This document shows positions 36,309 to 45,040 of a DNA stretch of 64,000 nucleotides, piece by piece. The notes beneath the pieces are model-generated. The model saw nothing but the letters and a program-made list of their open reading frames with translations, made no database searches and was not told the DNA's origin. Source of the stretch: CAYVQA01 sp045119035 (GTDB lineage Bacteria; Bacillota_I; Bacilli_A; ML615J-28; CAG-313); the NCBI GenBank assembly GCA_045119035.1, contig JBGVCU010000042.1:36040-100039 (forward strand). Direction: 5' to 3'. The first letter of the stretch is position 1; each line of letters starts with the position of its first letter. The translations under genes were made by a program, and so were the position numbers.

Positions 36309-38185
36309 TAGTAACCTCTATATAAACTTAAGTCTCCATTTGGATTATTTCTATCTACGTTATTAACGTAATCAGGTCTATTTCCAGGCCATCCATATTG
36401 AACACCAAGTTTTTGTTTTGCTTTAATATAAGCAGCTGTATTCATTTCAATGATTAAATCTAATCCACGATCATTCATTAATCCGATTAATTTTTCATAT
36501 TCAGTTTGAGATGCTGATTTATTTGAAGCTTTAATGATTTTTGGTAATTGTCTACCAATTAATTCATTAATTCTTGTTACAGCAGTATTGTAATCAGAGA
36601 ATCTTTCATCAGTTGCATCAACTACGAAATTTGATGCGTTACAATCATATGAATAAACTGTAAGAGGGCGTTTTAAGTTAGTTCTAAAGATTTCATTAGC
36701 AGTTTTACCATGATTTGTTTTTGGTTGTACATTATCATAATATTGATAATTTAATAATAAATCCCAGAACATTAAACCGTATTTAGTATAAGTACCGTCT
36801 TCTTTTTCTTTTAAATATTGTTCAGTATAAACAATAGTATCTTTTGATGCATCAGCAAAATTCCATGTAACACCTTCTTCACCAAATGTAACTAATTTTT
36901 GACCTTCATCACTTGATAAATAGTCGAATAATTTAATTACTAAGTCAGGGCGTTTACAGTTAGTTGTAATCATATTGAATAAGTAACCATATCCACGAAT
37001 ATCAGATAAGATAGGTGCATCACCATCTTCATTTGTGATATACATTGTGATATATTCATATCCTGAATCTTTTGCTGTTACAAAGTGCATTTGATAATCT
37101 TGAGGAGTAACTAATGTAGCAAATACTTTACCAGAAGCAATTTCTCCACCGAAGTTATCGTATTTTGCAGTAAAGTTAGAATCTGAAATAATTCTATAAT
37201 TTCCAACTTTTGTATTATATAATTCACTTAACCAATATAACATTTCAGCATATTCAGGAGAAGTAAAATCATAAATATAATTTCCAGCTTTATCTTCAAA
37301 AGGAATAGCAAACATTTGAGATAACCATCTTAAAGATGTACATCCATCAGATTTAAATTGAGAAAGTTGTAAACCTGAAACAATTTGACCATTTCCAGTT
37401 CCAGAATAATTTTCAAGTGCCCATTCACAAGCATGTTTGAATCCTTCAGGAGTAGTAATATAACCTTTCCATTCAACTTTCTTTTCAAGTCCTGTTGAAC
37501 GAGAAGTATATTTAACCATACCATCTGATCCTTTTAAATTATTTTCAACATGTCTTTGGAAAGCATCGAAAATATCTTTTCTAACCATCATACCACCATT
37601 TGGTTGTAATTGTCCTTCAGGAACATCTTCATAACTATAATAGTGGTTAGGAATACCATAAGTTTTACCATTTCCATAACTCCACCAATCTAATACGTCA
37701 GATGGTAAGTTTTTATATAAAGATGGTGCCCAATTATCAGCAAGTGTATTAATATCATATACATAACCTTGTTGAGCAAGAGAAGCTAATTGTTTAGATT
37801 GAGATGTAGGTAATGTAATTACATCAGGTAAATCTCCACCAGCAATCATTGTAGCAAGTTTTTGACCATCATCTTGTACTGGAGTTTCAAATTCGACTTC
37901 AATTCCAGTTACACTTTTAATTTTTGCACTGATTGAGTCAATTCCACTAGGAGCATTCCAAGTTGAAGTATCAACGTACCATTTGATTTTTAAATCTTCA
38001 TTTTGAATATATTCCCAGCTGTTTTTATCACCAGGAGTTTTAGGTAGATCTGGATATTCAAGTTCAGCCATTCCACCTTGACCAATTTGTACAGGAGGTT
38101 CACCACCTGTAGTACCACATGAAACAAGGGCTACCACTACAAGTACAAACAACAATAATAAACTAAAATTTTTAAAACGTTTCAT
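36308..38185 (-). CDS. ABC transporter solute-binding lipoprotein
   Basis: 625 aa. Signal peptide with lipobox LVSC (Cys23), a short glycine-rich linker, and a long family-1 binding fold (ATMIAGGDLPDVITLP, NWAPSLYKNLP, GDAPILSDIRGYGYLF). The length and sequence style match LipO/YtcQ-type binding proteins that serve YtcP/LplB-type permeases and usually bind oligosaccharides. It is followed (TAGTG overlap) by the nucleoside hydrolase gene and preceded by the two permease genes, 21 bases away. The ligand is unknown. Confidence 0.88.
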   Translation of the reverse strand: MKRFKNFSLLLLFVLVVVALVSCGTTGGEPPVQIGQGGMAELEYPDLPKTPGDKNSWEYIQNEDLKIKWYVDTSTWNAPSGIDSISAKIKSVTGIEVEFETPVQDDGQKLATMIAGGDLPDVITLPTSQSKQLASLAQQGYVYDINTLADNWAPSLYKNLPSDVLDWWSYGNGKTYGIPNHYYSYEDVPEGQLQPNGGMMVRKDIFDAFQRHVENNLKGSDGMVKYTSRSTGLEKKVEWKGYITTPEGFKHACEWALENYSGTGNGQIVSGLQLSQFKSDGCTSLRWLSQMFAIPFEDKAGNYIYDFTSPEYAEMLYWLSELYNTKVGNYRIISDSNFTAKYDNFGGEIASGKVFATLVTPQDYQMHFVTAKDSGYEYITMYITNEDGDAPILSDIRGYGYLFNMITTNCKRPDLVIKLFDYLSSDEGQKLVTFGEEGVTWNFADASKDTIVYTEQYLKEKEDGTYTKYGLMFWDLLLNYQYYDNVQPKTNHGKTANEIFRTNLKRPLTVYSYDCNASNFVVDATDERFSDYNTAVTRINELIGRQLPKIIKASNKSASQTEYEKLIGLMNDRGLDLIIEMNTAAYIKAKQKLGVQYGWPGNRPDYVNNVDRNNPNGDLSLYRGY

Positions 38186-38206
38186 TTATTTCTTCCTTTC
38201 TATTAA

Positions 38207-39334
38207 TTAACCTTTTAAAGACCCGACCATAATTCCTGATTGGAAGTTCTTTCTAACAAATGGGAAGAACATTAATACTGGAATTACAGATATTATAATC
38301 GCTGCAAGCGATATTGTTTTTGAAGTAATCTTTTCCATCATTGTAGGAGGTAAACCTTCTGTTAATGTTGAAGTTTGGATTGCTTCAAGTAAGAAATATT
38401 GTAATGTATGAAGTTCACTAGAACTTGTATAAATCATTGTATCAAAATATGAGTTCCAATGGCCTACCGCAAGCCAAAGTGCTACAGTTGCTAAAACTGG
38501 AGTTGATAGCGGCATATAAATTTGCCACCATATTCTAAACTCATTGGCTCCATCTACAATGGCTGCTTCGTGAATTTCATTCGATATCTGCCTAAAGAAG
38601 GAAGATATTACAATCATATTATAAACAGAGTAAATTCCTGGAATAATATATACTAAGAAATTGTCATATAATCCAATTAATTTTATAATTAAGAAATACG
38701 GAACAAGTCCTCCACCAAAGAACATTGTGAAAATATTAATCCAATAGAAAATCTTTTTACCTTTTAAATCTCTACTCATTGCATAAGCAACAATAGATGT
38801 AAATGCTAAGGCAGTAAGTGTACCAATTACTGTTCTTGCTATTGTTACACCGTAACTACTCCATAAGTCAGGTTTATCTAAAACTATAGAATAGTTTTGG
38901 AAAGTAAATATTCTAGGTATGAAATATACTCCACCTTTTTCATAGTCAGCTCCTTGAGAAAAAGATCCAACTAATACATATATGATAGGGTATATACAGC
39001 ATAAACAAAATGCACCTAAGAATATATAGTTAATTACATCAAAAGCATAAACTTTTGTTTTCTTTTTATTACGTCCTTGAAAGAACTCTTTCTTATCTTG
39101 GAAATAAATAAAATAATAAAACGCAACAAATGTTAATGCAAAACCAGATAAAACACTAAATATAATAAGTAATGTTTCAACTCTTTGATATGTTTTTACA
39201 GTAGCGTTATCAATTTTAACTGAATTTAAATAAATTAAAATCAATTCAAATATTAAAACAGCAAAACATACATATAAAATTATTTGTAAAGCTTTTTTTA
39301 GAATAGGGTATTTATCAGTATAAAATATTGTCAT
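38207..39334 (-). CDS. ABC sugar permease, LplC/YtcP type
   Basis: 375 aa. Two N-terminal membrane segments (about 15-75) precede the standard carbohydrate-permease domain. The EAA loop reads EAAIVDGANEFRIWWQIYMPLS, and the C-terminal end MFFPFVRKNFQSGIMVGSLKG is the family signature. It pairs with the next permease, whose stop overlaps its start (TAATG). The extra N-terminal helices make it longer than the usual 290-300 aa. No ATPase gene is in this operon. Confidence 0.92.
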   Translation of the reverse strand: MTIFYTDKYPILKKALQIILYVCFAVLIFELILIYLNSVKIDNATVKTYQRVETLLIIFSVLSGFALTFVAFYYFIYFQDKKEFFQGRNKKKTKVYAFDVINYIFLGAFCLCCIYPIIYVLVGSFSQGADYEKGGVYFIPRIFTFQNYSIVLDKPDLWSSYGVTIARTVIGTLTALAFTSIVAYAMSRDLKGKKIFYWINIFTMFFGGGLVPYFLIIKLIGLYDNFLVYIIPGIYSVYNMIVISSFFRQISNEIHEAAIVDGANEFRIWWQIYMPLSTPVLATVALWLAVGHWNSYFDTMIYTSSSELHTLQYFLLEAIQTSTLTEGLPPTMMEKITSKTISLAAIIISVIPVLMFFPFVRKNFQSGIMVGSLKG

Positions 39335-40317
39335 TAGTAAATCCCCTTTCCAGTAACTTTCTTACAAATTGTATTACCTAAGATTAACAGGATAAATGAT
39401 ACAACACTCTTAAATAAACCAACTGCTGTAGCATATCCATATTGCCATTGTGGAATACCATATTTATAAATAAATGTATCTAATACTTCACTTCGACCGA
39501 TGTTATTTGTATTTTGGAATACCCATAAATGGTCAATACCATTATTTAATAATCCTGAAATTGATAAGATAAAGAATAATGTAATTGTTGGTGCAATATA
39601 AGGCACAGTAATAAATCTAATCTTATGCCATCTATTGGCTCCATCTATTGCGGCTGCTTCATAGATATCCTTTGGAATACCAGAAATTGCTGCAACATAA
39701 ATTACACTTCCCCATCCTAAACCTTTAAGAATAGAAGTTATAATAATGATTCCCCAGAAATATTTTTCATCACCTAGTATATCAACAGGTTCTTTAACTA
39801 ATCCAATATTTACAAAGAAAGTATTTACAATACCAGTATTATAATCTAATAAATTTAAGAAGATACCACCAAAGATAACCCATGAAATAAAGTGTGGGAA
39901 GAATGTTACTGATTGAACGAACTTCTTAAATTTATCACTTAATAATTCACTAAGTAAAATAGCAAATACAATTGGAGCTGGAAAGTTAATAAGTAATTGT
40001 AAAATATTAAGTCCCAGTGTATTTTTCATAATATTTCCAAATTCTGGATCTGTTAAGAAACTCTTAAAATGTTCAAATTGAACAGGTTTTCCATAAGTAA
40101 TATTATGAATAATATTGATATATCTATCTTCTCTAAACGCAAGAATTAACCCATATAGTGGAGCATACGCAAATATCGCAAGGAATATTATACTAATCGA
40201 TGCCATACCAATAAGAATTAAATCATTTTTTGTAATACAAAATTTCTTTTTTTCTAACTGAGTTACATAACTCGAACCATCTAAACAATAAATGGTTACA
40301 TCTTTTTTCTTTCCCAT
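39334..40317 (-). CDS. ABC sugar permease, LplB/YteP type
   Basis: 327 aa. Six membrane segments with an EAA loop EAAAIDGANRWHKIRFITVP. It ends in KSVVSFILLILGNTICKKVTG. The pairing and order are those of LplB/YteP with LplC/YtcP. The start is 5 bases from the lacI stop. It is the transmembrane partner for the binding protein downstream. Confidence 0.93.
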   Translation of the reverse strand: MGKKKDVTIYCLDGSSYVTQLEKKKFCITKNDLILIGMASISIIFLAIFAYAPLYGLILAFREDRYINIIHNITYGKPVQFEHFKSFLTDPEFGNIMKNTLGLNILQLLINFPAPIVFAILLSELLSDKFKKFVQSVTFFPHFISWVIFGGIFLNLLDYNTGIVNTFFVNIGLVKEPVDILGDEKYFWGIIIITSILKGLGWGSVIYVAAISGIPKDIYEAAAIDGANRWHKIRFITVPYIAPTITLFFILSISGLLNNGIDHLWVFQNTNNIGRSEVLDTFIYKYGIPQWQYGYATAVGLFKSVVSFILLILGNTICKKVTGKGIY

Positions 40318-40322
40318 AGGTC

Positions 40323-41339
40323 TTACACCTCCTTGATGCTATTTCTGATGATTAAATCAGTCTTTAATCTAATTTGTTTTTCAACATCTTTTCCATCTAT
40401 TAATTTAATCATCATGTTACACGATTCTTCAGCAATTTGTTCAATTGGTTGTTTAACAGTTGTAAGCTTAGTGTCTAAAATTGATGAATATAACAAATCA
40501 TCAAATCCAGCTACGCTTAAATCTTCAGGAATTTTTTTACCAATTTCTTTTGCGTAAGACATTACACCATATGCTTGTAAATCATTAAAAGCAAATATTG
40601 CTGTAATATCTTTGTTTAATAATTTTTTTGCTGCAAGATATCCAGATTTCATATCATATTTCATATGTTGGATATTTTCAACAGGCAGCGAAATATTATG
40701 TTCTTCTAAACACTTTTTAAATCCTTTTAATCTATTAATACTACTACTTAAGTACATTGGACCAGTAATAGCACCAATATTTTTATGACCTTTATCAATT
40801 AAAAATTTTGCTACATTATATCCGCTTGTTTCATTATCAACACCTACATAATTAAAATCACCTTCAAAATATCTATCTATTAAAATATAAGGGATTTCTA
40901 AACTATTAAGAAGTTTTCTTGTTTTTTCTTGATTTTCTGGTTGTAATGATTCAGCTGATAGTGCTAATAATAAACCATCTGCTCTTCTATTTTTTAATAA
41001 ATTGATATATTTAATATCATTTTCCATTTTATCTTCAGAATTACATAGAAAAATATCATATCCTTTATCAGTCAAACTAAGTTGAACTCTATGAACAAAT
41101 TCTGTAAAAAAACTATTTGTAATATCCGGAATTAATAATCCGATTGTATATGTTCTTTGAGTCGCTAAACTTTGTGCAATTGTATTTGGTTGATAATTTA
41201 ATTTTTCTACACATTCTAAAATTCTTTTTTTAGTAGTTTCTGGTATAGAACATTCTTTACCATTAAGTACAAGTGAAATGGTAGTAGGAGAAAGTCCTAA
41301 TTCTCTAGAAACGTCTTTAATTGTTACCTTTTTCCCCAT
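40323..41339 (-). CDS. LacI-family repressor of the operon
   Basis: 338 aa. The DNA-binding domain is VTIKDVSRELGLSPTTISLVLNG, followed by a hinge QSLATQRTYTIG and a sugar-binding-fold core (LLIPDITNSFFTEFVHRV to TTVKQPIEQIAEES). It overlaps rbsK by 23 bases and is inside the operon it probably controls. The 28-bp palindrome at 42252-42279 ahead of rbsK is the most likely binding site. The inducer is unknown. Confidence 0.88.
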   Translation of the reverse strand: MGKKVTIKDVSRELGLSPTTISLVLNGKECSIPETTKKRILECVEKLNYQPNTIAQSLATQRTYTIGLLIPDITNSFFTEFVHRVQLSLTDKGYDIFLCNSEDKMENDIKYINLLKNRRADGLLLALSAESLQPENQEKTRKLLNSLEIPYILIDRYFEGDFNYVGVDNETSGYNVAKFLIDKGHKNIGAITGPMYLSSSINRLKGFKKCLEEHNISLPVENIQHMKYDMKSGYLAAKKLLNKDITAIFAFNDLQAYGVMSYAKEIGKKIPEDLSVAGFDDLLYSSILDTKLTTVKQPIEQIAEESCNMMIKLIDGKDVEKQIRLKTDLIIRNSIKEV

Positions 41340-42234
41340 CCGTTAAAATCTCATTAAGATATGGAATAGATTGTTGAGCACCAGGTCTTTGAACAGTAAT
41401 TCTTGCAGCAAGATTACCATATTTAATAGCTTCTTTAATGTTATATCCTTTAGATAAGAAACAAGTAGTGACACCTACAAAAGTATCTCCAGCAGCTGTT
41501 GTATCAATTGCTTCTACTTTATACGCTTTAGCAAATTCATGCCCTTCTTGATTAACAACAAGTGCACCAAGTGAACCAAGTGTTATAATTACATTTTTTA
41601 CACCTTTTTGTAATAATACTTGTCCAGCTTTAATTGCTTCATCGATACTGCTTGGTCTTATTCCTGTGTAAAATTCACATTCAGTTTGATTAGGAATAAA
41701 ATAATCTAAATAATTAAAAACATCTTCATTTACAATTTGCGCAGGAGCAGGATTTAATATAGTAATAAGTCCTAAACTCTTTGCATATTTAATTGATTCT
41801 TCGACAACATTTAATGGTATTTCAAGTTGAGTTAAAAAATAATCTCCACTTTCAGCATCTTTTAATGATTCTTTAATTTGTTCAAAAGTAACTCGTCCAT
41901 TTGAACCAGAATCTAAAATAATACGATTATCATTTTCACTAATAACAATAACTGCAATACCACTAGAAATATCTTTATATTGTTTAATCAAATCAGTATT
42001 AACTTTATAATTATTTAATGTTTCTATTAATTCATTTCCAAATGCATCACCAACAGCACCAATCATTTTAACATTTCCATCTGCTTTAGCAATTGCTACT
42101 GCTTGATTTGCTCCCTTACCACCAGGGTTTGTCATGAATCCAGACCCCATAACAGTCATTCCATTATCAGGAAAGATGTCAGTTTTAATAACAAGGTCCA
42201 TATTTATACTACCGGCTACATATATTTTCTTCAT
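41317..42234 (-). CDS. rbsK: Ribokinase
   Basis: 305 aa PfkB-family kinase. GSINMDLVIKTDIFPDNG, NPGGKGANQAVAIAKA and the catalytic DTTAAGDTFVG place it in the ribokinase group. It phosphorylates ribose to ribose 5-phosphate for the pentose phosphate pathway and is cytoplasmic. First gene of the large operon, behind the promoter and operator at 42252-42308, with a GAGGTGAACTAAA ribosome site. The nucleoside hydrolase downstream supplies a likely source of ribose. Confidence 0.9.
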   Translation of the reverse strand: MKKIYVAGSINMDLVIKTDIFPDNGMTVMGSGFMTNPGGKGANQAVAIAKADGNVKMIGAVGDAFGNELIETLNNYKVNTDLIKQYKDISSGIAVIVISENDNRIILDSGSNGRVTFEQIKESLKDAESGDYFLTQLEIPLNVVEESIKYAKSLGLITILNPAPAQIVNEDVFNYLDYFIPNQTECEFYTGIRPSSIDEAIKAGQVLLQKGVKNVIITLGSLGALVVNQEGHEFAKAYKVEAIDTTAAGDTFVGVTTCFLSKGYNIKEAIKYGNLAARITVQRPGAQQSIPYLNEILTDGEKGNN

Positions 42235-42251
42235 TTTAGTTCACCTCGATT

Positions 42252-42279
42252 AAAGTTAGTAAACCGCTTTACTAACTTT
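42252..42279. promoter_or_regulatory. LacI-type operator, 28-bp palindrome
   Basis: Arms AAAGTTAGTAAA and TTTACTAACTTT flank CCGC. The centre GTAAACCGCTTTAC is a LacI/GalR-type site around a central CG. It lies immediately 3' of the -10 box on the rbsK side and extends to the ribosome site, so bound repressor would block transcription start. Confidence 0.75.
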
Positions 42280-42308
42280 ATTATACACTTAAATAAAAAA
42301 TTATGCAA
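42280..42308 (-). promoter_or_regulatory. Promoter of the rbsK operon
   Basis: Minus strand TTGCAT (42308-42303), 17-base spacer, TATAAT (42285-42280). Confidence 0.75.
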
Positions 42309-42318
42309 ACGTTTTAAT
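42303..42318. promoter_or_regulatory. cre-like site (CcpA operator)
   Basis: The sequence ATGCAAACGTTTTAAT matches the degenerate cre consensus TGWAANCGNTNWCA at 12 of 14 positions. It overlaps the -35 box of the rbsK promoter, as expected for catabolite repression. A CcpA-like regulator is encoded at 22937-23950. The match is partial, so this is a candidate site. Confidence 0.5.
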
Positions 42319-42332
42319 AATAATTCTTTCAT

Positions 42333-42361
42333 TTGACAATAATATATATTTATATTATAAT
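42333..42361 (+). promoter_or_regulatory. Consensus promoter of the divergent operon
   Basis: TTGACA (42333-42338), 17-base spacer, TATAAT (42356-42361): a perfect SigA match. The ATG is only 16 bases after the -10 box, so the mRNA begins at about its own Shine-Dalgarno sequence. Confidence 0.8.
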
Positions 42362-42377
42362 AAATTGAGGTGATTAG

Positions 42378-43226
42378 ATGGAAAAAGCAGTAAAAACACT
42401 TCCCAAAAATAGATTTGAATTATTTAAAGAAATAATAAAAAACCAACTTTCATTACTAATAAAAATTGGTTTACTATGCTTTATTATTATGTTACCTTTA
42501 ATAGTTTCTTTTCTACTAACAAATATAAAAATATATGAAATTAACCTCTTATTAAACGATAATTTAATAACTAGTGAAGATGCAATTAAGCAAAACTTAG
42601 GATATATTAACGCAAGAAATATTATATTCTTAATTTTAATTCCTCTTACACTTTATTTTCTAAGTGGAATATTTAATGTCATTAGAAAAATTGTATGGCG
42701 CGAGGGTGTATTATTTTGGTATGATTACAAAAAAGGTTTAAAAGATAACGGTGCTTATTTTTTTATAATTGGCCTTCTTCTTGGTATTATCTTCTTTGTA
42801 TTTAACTTTTCACTTAAACAAGAAATGATAAATCATACAAATAGTAATTTTATCTCACTTATTTTAAGTGGTGTCGCATTACTATTTTTAATACTATTCA
42901 TTCCTTTTTTATTACATCAAACAATAATATATAATTTAAAATTTATTTATAAAATTAAAAATACTCTTATAATATTTAGTAAATTATTTTATATTTTTAT
43001 CTTTTTAGGATTTATCAATGTAATATTTTTCTTATTTATTTATATAAATAGTGGTATCTTTTTATTAATATATTTAGTTATTGCTTGTATTATCATTATG
43101 CCTTTGATAATTGTTATTAATACTTTAATAACAGACTCAACATTTGATGCTTTTATTAACCATCTACATTTTAAAGAAATTTATCGTAAAGGACTATATA
43201 AATATGCCGAAAATAACGATCAATAA
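42378..43226 (+). CDS. Multi-pass membrane protein, YesL/DUF624-like
   Basis: 282 aa with about six hydrophobic segments. The loop SGIFNVIRKIVWREGVLFW after the second segment resembles the conserved region of YesL/DUF624 proteins, which occur beside sugar ABC operons. First gene of a four-gene divergent unit; its last 23 bases overlap the ATPase gene. Function unknown; a role in assembling or regulating the importer is a guess from context. Confidence 0.7.
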   Translation: MEKAVKTLPKNRFELFKEIIKNQLSLLIKIGLLCFIIMLPLIVSFLLTNIKIYEINLLLNDNLITSEDAIKQNLGYINARNIIFLILIPLTLYFLSGIFNVIRKIVWREGVLFWYDYKKGLKDNGAYFFIIGLLLGIIFFVFNFSLKQEMINHTNSNFISLILSGVALLFLILFIPFLLHQTIIYNLKFIYKIKNTLIIFSKLFYIFIFLGFINVIFFLFIYINSGIFLLIYLVIACIIIMPLIIVINTLITDSTFDAFINHLHFKEIYRKGLYKYAENNDQ

Positions 43227-43935
43227 TTTAACCCACATTTATATAGATAAAAAAACAAATACTGGAGTTGCACCAATTCATAATCTTACAACTACAATTA
43301 AAAATAATTCTTTCACAGTAATCATTGGTGCAAGTGGAAGTGGTAAAACTACACTACTTAAACTACTAACGGGATTATTAAGACCATATGAAGGAAGTAT
43401 TTATTTTGATAACAATGATGTAACAAATGTTGATGCAAATGATCGAAATTTAAGTTATATTTCACAAGAATTTGCATTATATCCTCACTATACAGTGTTT
43501 GATAATATCGCTTATCCTTTAAAAATTGCTAAAGTACCAAGCGAAGAAATAAGATTAAGAGTAAATTCTGTTTTAGAGTTATTAGAATTAACTGAATACC
43601 AAGCAAGAAAACCTAAGCATTTATCAATAGGGCAACGTCAAAGAGTTGCTATTGCAAGAGCTTTAATAAAAAGACCTTCATTAATTTTATTTGATGAGCC
43701 ATTTTCAAACTTAGACGAACCTTTAAGAAAAGAATTAATTACATTACTTGCCGATATTAAATCTAAATTTTCAACAACATTTATATATGTTACACATAGA
43801 TTAGATGAAATTAAATTTGTAGGAACTGATTTATTAATTTTAGATAATGGTGTAATTGTTCAAAATGATTCAATGGATAAAGTTTTAACAGATGTTAATG
43901 GTTTTTATGTTAAAAATTTATCAAAATATTTTTAG
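43204..43935 (+). CDS. ABC transporter ATPase, short MalK/UgpC-like
   Basis: 243 aa from the ATG at 43204 (the reading frame continues upstream but overlaps the previous gene too far). Walker A is GASGSGKTTLL, the Q-loop is SYISQEFALYPHYTV, the signature is LSIGQRQR with Ile in place of the first Gly, and Walker B is LILFDEP. The VFDNIAYPLK block is typical of carbohydrate-importer ATPases (MalK, UgpC, MsmX). Those are about 365 aa with a C-terminal TOBE/regulatory domain, which is missing here. It could serve the importer of the facing operon, which has none. Confidence 0.85.
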   Translation: MPKITINNLTHIYIDKKTNTGVAPIHNLTTTIKNNSFTVIIGASGSGKTTLLKLLTGLLRPYEGSIYFDNNDVTNVDANDRNLSYISQEFALYPHYTVFDNIAYPLKIAKVPSEEIRLRVNSVLELLELTEYQARKPKHLSIGQRQRVAIARALIKRPSLILFDEPFSNLDEPLRKELITLLADIKSKFSTTFIYVTHRLDEIKFVGTDLLILDNGVIVQNDSMDKVLTDVNGFYVKNLSKYF

Positions 43936-43943
43936 AGGTATAT

Positions 43944-44417
43944 ATGAATAATTTATTTAACCAAAACCTTAAAGAGTCTACTCAAAATAAATATTCTTTT
44001 TATAAATTAATAACTATTATTTCTTTTGTTATCTCGTTTATTTTAGTGATTACTTTATTAATTCTTCATGATTCATTTAAGAAAATTACTTTTATTTTAA
44101 TTCTAACAATCATTTTAACATTTCTAATAATTGTTTTGCAACTATTAATTAAAACAACATTATATTATAATAAACTAAACAAATTAATAAATTCTAATCT
44201 TTTATGTGATGTTTCAATTGGTATAATTAATAAAATAGATATATATAACATTACAATTAATGGACTTGTATATAAACAATATGAACTTCTTGGCGAAACT
44301 AATCAAATTATTTATATATTAGACGGAATTGATATTGATAATATTTTAAATAAAAAAATTATAGCACATGTATTAAATAATATTATGTACGCTTATGAGG
44401 TTTTAAATGAACAATAG
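43944..44417 (+). CDS. Hypothetical two-helix membrane protein
   Basis: 157 aa. Two hydrophobic segments (about 23-46 and 51-73), then a soluble C-terminal half with no recognised motif. Follows the ATPase gene by 8 bases with an AGAGG site and overlaps the next gene by 11 bases. Function unknown; context suggests part of the same membrane assembly. Confidence 0.7.
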   Translation: MNNLFNQNLKESTQNKYSFYKLITIISFVISFILVITLLILHDSFKKITFILILTIILTFLIIVLQLLIKTTLYYNKLNKLINSNLLCDVSIGIINKIDIYNITINGLVYKQYELLGETNQIIYILDGIDIDNILNKKIIAHVLNNIMYAYEVLNEQ

Positions 44418-45006
44418 ACATGCAAAAATTAGCTTTTTTTACGTATTATTTATTTTATTAATTTCATTATCATTATCTTTTTCAATTAGTGAATTTTTAT
44501 ATAAAGTTCCTGCAACAAAAAAATTAGAATTTTTTATTAGTTCTCAATATGTTAATACAGATTATTTCAATGATAAACTTTCTGTAATTGATAATGTTGA
44601 AAAAATTAATATTATTCCTAGAAGTATTGAAAATAAATATTATAACGAAGCTTTTCAAACAGTAGGAATGTTTTCTGATTTATTAATTATTCCAGAAAAA
44701 CTTATTAATGATGAAGATAAAGCATTTAGTTACTTTCCGATTGAATTTAAATATTTTATCGAAAACAAAATAACTTACTCTTCTTTTGATTTAATTGTTT
44801 ATAAAAATGTTTGTTATGGAATTGTTATCTATGATAAAGAAAAAAATATTAATTTATTTAAAGATTATATCCAATTTGAAACAAATGAAAGATATGTTTT
44901 ATGTATTGGAAAATCAACACCAAATCATTATATAAAACCTGCAAATAAAAAACAAACATCAAATGCAGTAAAAGCATTTTTAGAATTAATTAAAGACTTT
45001 GATTAA
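44407..45006 (+). CDS. Hypothetical single-pass membrane protein
   Basis: 199 aa. One N-terminal membrane segment (about 8-28), no lipobox, and an extracytoplasmic domain of about 165 aa without recognised motifs. Last gene of the divergent four-gene unit, followed by a terminator. Function unknown. Confidence 0.7.
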   Translation: MNNRHAKISFFYVLFILLISLSLSFSISEFLYKVPATKKLEFFISSQYVNTDYFNDKLSVIDNVEKINIIPRSIENKYYNEAFQTVGMFSDLLIIPEKLINDEDKAFSYFPIEFKYFIENKITYSSFDLIVYKNVCYGIVIYDKEKNINLFKDYIQFETNERYVLCIGKSTPNHYIKPANKKQTSNAVKAFLELIKDFD

Positions 45007-45011
45007 AAAAA

Positions 45012-45033
45012 CACCACTAGATTTCTAGTGGTG
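45012..45033. terminator. Bidirectional terminator
   Basis: Arms CACCACTAG and CTAGTGGTG with a 4-base loop and T runs on both sides, between the divergent operon's end and the end of the uracil permease gene. Confidence 0.85.
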
Positions 45034-45040
45034 AATTTTT

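Noticed and set aside
43144..43203. Upstream extension of the ABC ATPase frame
   Set aside because: It lies within the preceding membrane-protein gene, and the MPKITINNLTH start at 43204 matches ABC ATPase N-termini.
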